From assembly GCA_019689775.1 (NCBI GenBank), contig JADGGV010000021.1:1-19400 (forward strand): 19,400 nucleotides of DNA, written 5' to 3'. How positions within the stretch are numbered: position 1 is the stretch's first letter; each line of letters starts with the position of its first letter. Positions 14,484 to 19,400 of this stretch are shown in pieces. This DNA comes from Gemmatimonadota bacterium (GTDB lineage Bacteria; Gemmatimonadota; Gemmatimonadetes; Longimicrobiales; RSA9). The notes under the pieces are model-generated. The model saw only the letters and a program-made list of their open reading frames with translations, ran no database searches and was not told the origin of the DNA. The translations under genes were made by a program, and so were the position numbers.

Positions 14484-16508
14484 TCACTCCGAGGCGACGT
14501 GGGGGGTGATGCCGCCGGGCAGCGGCTCGAACCGGACGTCGAAGCCCGCCGGCGCGGGGACGATCCGGGCCCGGAATACCGGCCGGCCCGCCGAGCGGAC
14601 GCGCTCCGCGGGGCCGGGATCGCGCCGGAACAGCACGCCGCGCCCGTCCGGCCGGTTCAGCCAGAGGAGCGGCGCCAGCGACGCGCGCAGCCATTCCCGA
14701 TCGTACGCGAGCTGCGCGCCACACGGCGGCGGCAGCGGCGCGCCGGGCGCGAGCCGGAGCGACGGTGCGGGCGGCGCGCCGGTCGGCACGCCGGGCCCGG
14801 CGTCGGCGAGGAGGCGACGCAGCTCGGCACGCGCAGCGTCGCCCGAGAGGCCGCGCCGCTCGACCGCGCCGAGCGCCAGCTCCAGCGAGCACGCATCGGC
14901 GCCTGCGTAGAGGCGCTCCGCGGCCGGCACGCCCACGCCCAGGCGCCAGAGCCGGCCGACGAGGCGCGCGCCCCAGCCGTCGTCCACCAGCACGATCGCC
15001 GGCGGGAGGCCCGCGGCGGCGCGCGCGACGGCGGCGGCCGCCGCCACGTCCCGCGAGCCGGCGCGGAGCAGCCGCGGCGCGGCCAGGAGCGCGAACGCGC
15101 ACACCGCCTGTGCGACCAGGAGCGTACGCCCCAGCGCGAGCGCGCGCGGCACGCGCCCGGCCGCCGGGCGCCAGCGCGCCGCGCGAACGAGCCCGTCCGC
15201 GAGCACGAGCAGCAGCGCCGGCGCCGCCGGGAGGAGGAAGCGCGGGCCGTAAAAGAAGTCGTGGTGGTAGTACGTGAAGTACGCCGCCACCTGCGCCAGC
15301 ACGTAGCCGAGGAGCAGCCGCTGCGCCGACGGGAGCGCGCGCCGCGTCACGACCGCGCCGGCCACCACGAGGAGCACCGGCGCCGGCCACTCGAGCAGCG
15401 CGAGGTCGAGCCCGCCGAGGTCGAACAGCGTGTTGCGCACGGCGTCCAGCGGCCCGAACGGCACGCCGATCCCGCGCACCCCGAAGCCCGGGAGCGTGCC
15501 GCGCCCCCACAGCACCGTGTAGCCGAAGCGGAGCGGCGCGCCGGTCGTGGCCGCGTTCGCCAGCAGCAGCGGCGCGGCGCCGAGCAGCGCGCCCAGCGCG
15601 AGCGCGCCGGGCGGCGCCGGCCGTCGCGTCGCCGGCCCGGCGGCCAGGTACGCCGCCACGACGACGCCGAGCACGGCCGCGTCCATCGGCCGGACGGCGG
15701 CCGCCAGCCCGACCAGCACGCCGGCGCCGAGCGCCGCTGGGGGGCTCGCCGAACGGCGCGCGCGCAGCGCGGCGAACAGGACCCAGACCGCGAGCGCCGC
15801 CGTCGTCGCCTGGCTCATCCCGGCGGCCGCGGAGAGGACGAGCATCGGCGAGGCGAGCGAGAGCGCGAGCGCGACGACGGCGCCGTCGCGGCCGACCGCC
15901 TCCACGCCGAGCGCCCACGTGCCCGCCGCGAGCGACGCGGCGATCAGCACCGGCGGAAGCCAGGATGCACCCGTGAGGATGCCGAGCGCGAGGAGCGCCG
16001 GATTGCCGACCGGGTACTGCGCGTACCAGCGGCCGGCGTCATCGACGATGTTCGCGATGGCGAAGGCGGCCGGGTCGGCCGGCGCGGGGAGCCAGAGCCG
16101 GCCGGCGGCGAGGATCCGCGCCTGGACCAGCTCGGCGAAGGAATCGGGGAACTGCGGCATCCCGCCGAACACGCGGAGGTGCACCAGCGCGACCGCGCCG
16201 ACGATCGCCGCGGCGCACGCCAGCGGCGCGGCCCCGGCCAGCCAGGCCGGCGCCCGGAGCGCGATCCGGCGCCCCCGCGCGACGACGGTCAGGAGCGCGC
16301 CGAGCAGCACGGAGATGACGCCGGTCCAGCCGACGAGCGCGAGGCGCGCCCAGCCGTCCGGAACCCGCCCGGCCACGACCGGGAGCCCCGCCAGCGAGGC
16401 CACGGCCAGCGCCACGACCGCGGCGCGGAGCGCGCCGTCGGCGAGGGCCGGCCACGCGGGCGCCGCAGGCCCCGGAAGCGTCGTCGCCGCCGGCGCCGCC
16501 GCCCTCAC
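14484..16508 (-). CDS. Large GT-C-like polytopic membrane protein, probable glycosyltransferase
   Basis: A 674-aa protein from a GTG start whose GTGA overlaps the stop of the preceding GT2. The open frame extends further upstream, but there it only reads the GT2 gene out of frame. About eleven hydrophobic segments cover residues 25-520. The first large loop carries FPDSFAELVQARILAAGRLWLP (120-141) and RWYAQYPVGNPALL (160-173). This arrangement, acidic residue then QAR..AAGRLW then a YPxGNP motif, is recurrent in bacterial GT-C glycosyltransferases that use lipid-linked sugars. The C-terminal 150 residues are soluble, Pro/Ala/Arg-rich and with no recognised fold. There is no clear match to a named enzyme, so the exact family is uncertain. 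The overlaps argue that it works with the adjacent GT2. Confidence 0.75.
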   Translation of the reverse strand: MRAAAPAATTLPGPAAPAWPALADGALRAAVVALAVASLAGLPVVAGRVPDGWARLALVGWTGVISVLLGALLTVVARGRRIALRAPAWLAGAAPLACAAAIVGAVALVHLRVFGGMPQFPDSFAELVQARILAAGRLWLPAPADPAAFAIANIVDDAGRWYAQYPVGNPALLALGILTGASWLPPVLIAASLAAGTWALGVEAVGRDGAVVALALSLASPMLVLSAAAGMSQATTAALAVWVLFAALRARRSASPPAALGAGVLVGLAAAVRPMDAAVLGVVVAAYLAAGPATRRPAPPGALALGALLGAAPLLLANAATTGAPLRFGYTVLWGRGTLPGFGVRGIGVPFGPLDAVRNTLFDLGGLDLALLEWPAPVLLVVAGAVVTRRALPSAQRLLLGYVLAQVAAYFTYYHHDFFYGPRFLLPAAPALLLVLADGLVRAARWRPAAGRVPRALALGRTLLVAQAVCAFALLAAPRLLRAGSRDVAAAAAVARAAAGLPPAIVLVDDGWGARLVGRLWRLGVGVPAAERLYAGADACSLELALGAVERRGLSGDAARAELRRLLADAGPGVPTGAPPAPSLRLAPGAPLPPPCGAQLAYDREWLRASLAPLLWLNRPDGRGVLFRRDPGPAERVRSAGRPVFRARIVPAPAGFDVRFEPLPGGITPHVASE

Positions 16509-17341
16509 GGCTTCTGGCTCGGGGCGCCTGAATGGCCGCGCGCGCGGGAAGCGACCTCCGAGGGGAGCGGCAGGCGACGCGGCCCGCGCTTCGCCTCGAG
16601 CGGTTTCTCCTCGCCCGGGGCGCGGAACGGCGCCGCCTTCGGGCCGAAGACGTTGCAGCGCACGATGTGCCAGAAGGCGGCGATGCCGTCCTTCCAGTTG
16701 ATCTTCTTCCCCTCCGCGTACGTCCGCCCGGAGTAGCTGATCGGCACCTCGAAGATGCGCGCGCCGCTCTGCGCCAGCCGCGCGGTCAGCTCCGGCTCGA
16801 TACCGAAGCGGTTGCACGTCAGCGGCAGCGTCTTCAGCAGGTCGGCCCGCACCATCTTGTAGCACGTCTCCATGTCGGTCAGGTTCAGGTCCGTCAGCAT
16901 GTTGGAGACGAGCGTCAGCAGGCCGTTCCCTAGGCTGTGCCAGAAGTAGAGCACGCGGTGCGGCCCGCCGAGGAAGCGGCTGCCGAAGACGGCGTCGGCG
17001 CGCCCGTCGAGGATCGGCTCGAGCAGCCGCGGCAGCTCGTGCGGATCATACTCGAGGTCGGCGTCCTGGATCACGATCACGTCGCCGGTCGCGCGCTCGA
17101 TCCCCGTGCGCACGGCCGCGCCCTTGCCGCGATTCTTCTCGTGCCAGACGAGGATGTCGATCACGCCCTCGTCGGCAAGGCCCTGGAGCACCGCCCGCGT
17201 GCCGTCCGTCGAGCAGTCGTCGACGCACACCAGCTCGATGTCGAGGGGGACCGACCTCACCCGCGCGATCGAGTGGGCTACCGTGCGCTCCTCGTTGTAC
17301 ACCGGCATGATGACGCTCAGCCGGACCTCGTTCCAGCGCAT
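16505..17341 (-). CDS. Soluble DPM1-like GT2 glycosyltransferase
   Basis: A 278-aa GT-A enzyme of the polyprenyl-phosphate sugar synthase group, without membrane helices. LSVIMPVYNEERTV (8-21), LVCVDDCSTDGT (37-48), NRGKGAAVRTGI (70-81) and the metal-binding DADLEYDP (93-100) define it. YKMVRADLLK (161-170) and SYSGRTYAEGKKINWKDG (202-219) are the hallmark of the DPM1-like subgroup. A polar, basic tail of about 45 residues follows (235-278). The gene starts 2 nt after the response-regulator stop (TGAGGATG), so it is almost surely co-transcribed and probably translationally coupled. Together with the membrane-anchored GT2 it offers two activated lipid-sugar supplies. The sugar (mannose, glucose or other) cannot be told from sequence. 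Confidence 0.92.
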   Translation of the reverse strand: MRWNEVRLSVIMPVYNEERTVAHSIARVRSVPLDIELVCVDDCSTDGTRAVLQGLADEGVIDILVWHEKNRGKGAAVRTGIERATGDVIVIQDADLEYDPHELPRLLEPILDGRADAVFGSRFLGGPHRVLYFWHSLGNGLLTLVSNMLTDLNLTDMETCYKMVRADLLKTLPLTCNRFGIEPELTARLAQSGARIFEVPISYSGRTYAEGKKINWKDGIAAFWHIVRCNVFGPKAAPFRAPGEEKPLEAKRGPRRLPLPSEVASRARGHSGAPSQKP

Positions 17342-17343
17342 CC

Positions 17344-18705
17344 TCAATCCCCCAGACCGTAGCGGTTGATCTTGCGGTACAGCGTCGACGGGTCGATACC
17401 GAGTACCTCGGCCGCTCGGGCCTTGTTTCCACCCTCCGCCCGCAGCACCCACTCGATGTAGGCGCGCTCGATGATCTCCAGCGTCGGGTTCGCCGGCGGC
17501 CGCTCCGAGACCAGCGCCCGGCCGCCCGGCGCCGTGATCCGCGAGGGGAGCGCCGCCGCCCGCACCACCGGCCCGTGCGACAGGATCGCCGCACGCTCCA
17601 GCGCGTTCTCCAGCTCCCGCACGTTCCCCGGCCAGTCGTACGCCCGCAGCGCCGCCAGCGCCTCCGCCTCCAGCGAGTAGGTGACGCCGTCGCCGCGCTC
17701 CGCCGCCAGGCGCGCCAGGAACCACTCGGCGAGCAGCGGGATGTCGTCGCGCCGCTCCCGAAGCGGCGGAATATGCAGGGAGATGACGTTCAGCCGATAG
17801 TACAGGTCGCTGCGGAACGTACCTCGCCGGATCTCCTGTTCCAGGTCGCGGTTCGTCGCCGCGATGATGCGCACGTCGATCGGGCGCGGCTCCGTCGCGC
17901 CCACCGGCACGATCTCCCGCTCCTGGAGCGCGCGCAGCAGCTTCACCTGCAACGCCGGCGACATCTCGCCCACCTCGTCCAGGAAGAACGTGCCGCCGCG
18001 CGCCGCCGCGAGCAGCCCCTCCTTGTCGCGCACCGCGCCGGTGAAGCTCCCCTTTACGTGACCGAACAGCTCCGACTCGAGGAGGCTCTCCGGCAGCGCG
18101 CCACAGTTGATCGAGACGAACGGCCCCGCCTCTCGCTCCGAGAGCTGGTGGATGTAGCGCGCCAGAATCTCCTTCCCCGTCCCGCTCTCCCCCGTCACCA
18201 GCACGGTCGAGTCGGTCGGCGCGACCATCTCCGCCAGCCGCAGCACCTCGACGAACGCACGGTTCTTGCCCACCGGCCGCGCCGCCCGCGAGGAGTCCCG
18301 CCGCCGGATCTCCTTCTTGAGCTGCCGGTTCTCCCGCGCGAGCGCCCGCGTCTCCGCCGCGCGCCGGCACAGCGCCGCCATCTCGTCGTTCCGGAACGGC
18401 TTCTGGACGTAGTAGAACGCCCCCTGGTTCACCGCCTGCACCGCCGACTGGAGCGACGCCTGCGCCGTCATCAGGATCACCGGCAGCTCCGGGTCCTTCT
18501 CCCGCACCGCCGCCAGCACCTCCAGCCCCGACACGCCGGGCATGCGGATGTCCGTCAGCACCACGTCCGGCGCGATGTCGGAGAGCCGGGCCAGCGCCTC
18601 CCGCCCGTTGTCCGACACCTCCACCTCGAAGCCCTCGCCCCGTAGCAGGATCTTCAGCGTCTGGAGGATCGAATGCTCGTCGTCGATGATCAGGACCTTC
18701 GGCAT
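17344..18705 (-). CDS. NtrC-family sigma-54-dependent response regulator heading the glycan operon
   Basis: A 453-aa activator starting MPKVLIIDDE, with a GGTGAG four bases upstream of the ATG. The frame remains open upstream, but that sequence is Pro/Arg/Gly-rich spacer. The receiver has D8-D9, phosphoacceptor D52 and K102. The linker is basic and coiled (115-140, RENRQLKKEIRRR). The AAA+ domain has Walker A GESGTGKE (172-179), GSFTGA (219-224; Ser in place of the usual Ala) and Walker B GTFFLDEV (238-245). The Fis-type HTH lies at about 412-450 (GGNKARAAEVLGIDPSTLYRKI). It resembles PEP-CTERM/AtoC-type regulators and is clearly a separate paralogue from the one at 89-1444. No kinase gene is next to it in this window. 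As first gene of a long glycosylation operon it may autoregulate or control pili or surface glycans (inference). Confidence 0.93.
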   Translation of the reverse strand: MPKVLIIDDEHSILQTLKILLRGEGFEVEVSDNGREALARLSDIAPDVVLTDIRMPGVSGLEVLAAVREKDPELPVILMTAQASLQSAVQAVNQGAFYYVQKPFRNDEMAALCRRAAETRALARENRQLKKEIRRRDSSRAARPVGKNRAFVEVLRLAEMVAPTDSTVLVTGESGTGKEILARYIHQLSEREAGPFVSINCGALPESLLESELFGHVKGSFTGAVRDKEGLLAAARGGTFFLDEVGEMSPALQVKLLRALQEREIVPVGATEPRPIDVRIIAATNRDLEQEIRRGTFRSDLYYRLNVISLHIPPLRERRDDIPLLAEWFLARLAAERGDGVTYSLEAEALAALRAYDWPGNVRELENALERAAILSHGPVVRAAALPSRITAPGGRALVSERPPANPTLEIIERAYIEWVLRAEGGNKARAAEVLGIDPSTLYRKINRYGLGD

Positions 18706-18930
18706 ACTGCTCACCGCACTCGGTGTGGGATACGGGGGCGGCGGGCGCCGGGGCGCCCGACGGCGGCCGGGCATCCCCGGGGCGGCGCCGCCGCGATGGC
18801 CGGCCGCGGCCGCCCCCCCGCCAGTCCGACCGGCGCCTCGGGGACGGCGACGCGGGGGTGGGATTGCTGGCGTGGGATGAGGTCTCTCATCCACTGGGTC
18901 GGGCGGCGATTTCGGTTATGAAACATACAA
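18706..18930 (-). other. GC-rich untranslated leader with several palindromes
   Basis: No gene is supported here. On the minus strand this would be the leader of the operon if transcription starts near 18924. It contains perfect GC palindromes: GGGCGCC-GG-GGCGCCC (18743-18758), GGCGGCGCCGCC (18781-18792) and CGGCCGCGGCCG (18801-18812). In DNA of this composition such palindromes are expected to some extent, so no specific function is claimed. Confidence 0.4.
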
Positions 18931-18959
18931 ATTATATTAGACAGGATAAACAGGATAAA
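18931..18959 (-). promoter_or_regulatory. Candidate sigma-70-type promoter for the response-regulator/glycan operon
   Basis: The minus strand has a perfect -10 hexamer TATAAT (18931-18936) in an AT-rich island. A -35-like TTTATC (18954-18959, 3 of 6 to TTGACA) lies 17 bp upstream. Predicted initiation near 18924 would give a leader of about 220 nt. The -10 is exact and rare in this GC-rich DNA, but the -35 overlaps the repeat arm and is weak. No sigma-54-type motif was found in this leader. Confidence 0.4.
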
Positions 18960-19064
18960 ATCTGATAACAAATTCATTTGTGAAGTAAAACCGGAGGGAC
19001 AACCGCCCCGGGGCGCAGCCGCGCCCGCCCGCCGTTCATCAGATGTGATCCTGTTCATCCTGTC
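18940..19064. repeat. Inverted repeat with GACAGGAT arms around a 67-bp centre
   Basis: The left arm, 18940-18968, begins GACAGGATAAACAGGAT and contains the unit ACAGGAT twice, 9 bp apart. The right arm, 19036-19064, is its reverse complement at 25 of 29 positions. The centre holds a small AT palindrome ACAAAT-TC-ATTTGT (18968-18981) and a perfect GC palindrome CGCCCCGGGGCG (19004-19015). The left half of the element is far more AT-rich than the rest of the window. Similar ACAGGAT/ATCCTGT double units recur between genes in many environmental bacterial genomes (from general memory, not checked). It may be a non-coding mobile remnant (MITE/REP-like) or a bidirectional hairpin terminator. Confidence 0.65.
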
Positions 19065-19188
19065 GATTCCATTCCGTTCGACCCGATCTCCGCGCAGCGG
19101 TTAGGCCGATCCGCGCCGCGCAGCGAGGATGCACAGGCCCGCCATCCGTCCTCCCACCGATCCCGGCGCGTCCGGTCGGCCCCGGTCG

Positions 19189-19400
<212 letters not shown>

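Noticed and set aside
16509..16865. Upstream extension of the large GT-C-like protein
   Set aside because: This part lies inside the soluble GT2 gene in another frame and is Arg/Gly/Ala-rich. The GTG at 16508 gives the usual coupled overlap.

Overview
This is a very GC-rich bacterial segment in which every convincing gene lies on the minus strand, so it is read here from right to left. The gene content is two NtrC-type sigma-54 activators, a type IV pilin, and a run of membrane glycosyltransferases that includes three TMTC-like proteins. Together with base composition this suggests a Gemmatimonadota-like or similar high-GC Gram-negative lineage. That placement is inferred from general appearance only; no rRNA or marker gene is present. 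No tRNA, rRNA, CRISPR array, integrase or transposase gene was recognised.

The right end (about 18706-19400) has no gene. From right to left it holds a run of 27 C at the end, a degenerate hexanucleotide tandem repeat, an AT-rich island bounded by an inverted pair of 29-bp arms built on GACAGGAT, and a GC-rich leader. A perfect TATAAT on the minus strand sits at the edge of the island. Transcription then enters a compact ten-gene block at 18705-3721: an NtrC-family response regulator, a soluble DPM1-like GT2, a large GT-C-like membrane protein, a GT39/ArnT-like membrane glycosyltransferase, a membrane-anchored GT2, a zinc-ribbon/SAM methyltransferase, a glutamine-hydrolysing asparagine-synthase-like amidotransferase, and three tandem TMTC-family (YDD...HPxHxEAVANVVG) membrane proteins with C-terminal TPR segments. 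Gaps are 2-29 nt, and three junctions overlap by 4 nt (ATGA or GTGA), so this looks like one operon.

A regulatory gap of about 300 bp follows (3424-3720). It holds a near-perfect 24-bp palindrome and a good sigma-54 promoter match, correctly placed to drive the type IV pilin gene at 3423. Downstream of the pilin come a strong terminator-like hairpin, a membrane sensor histidine kinase and a second NtrC-family response regulator, in PilS-PilR fashion.

The parts form a plausible pathway (inference). The two GT2 enzymes would load a sugar on polyprenyl phosphate, and the five GT-C-type membrane proteins would transfer such sugars outside the membrane. The amidotransferase and methyltransferase would decorate the glycan. 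The adjacent Ser/Thr-rich pilin is the obvious candidate acceptor, with sigma-54 activators at both ends providing control. The most notable points are the triple TMTC array next to a pilin, and the pilin's sigma-54 promoter plus distal palindrome matched to the downstream two-component pair.
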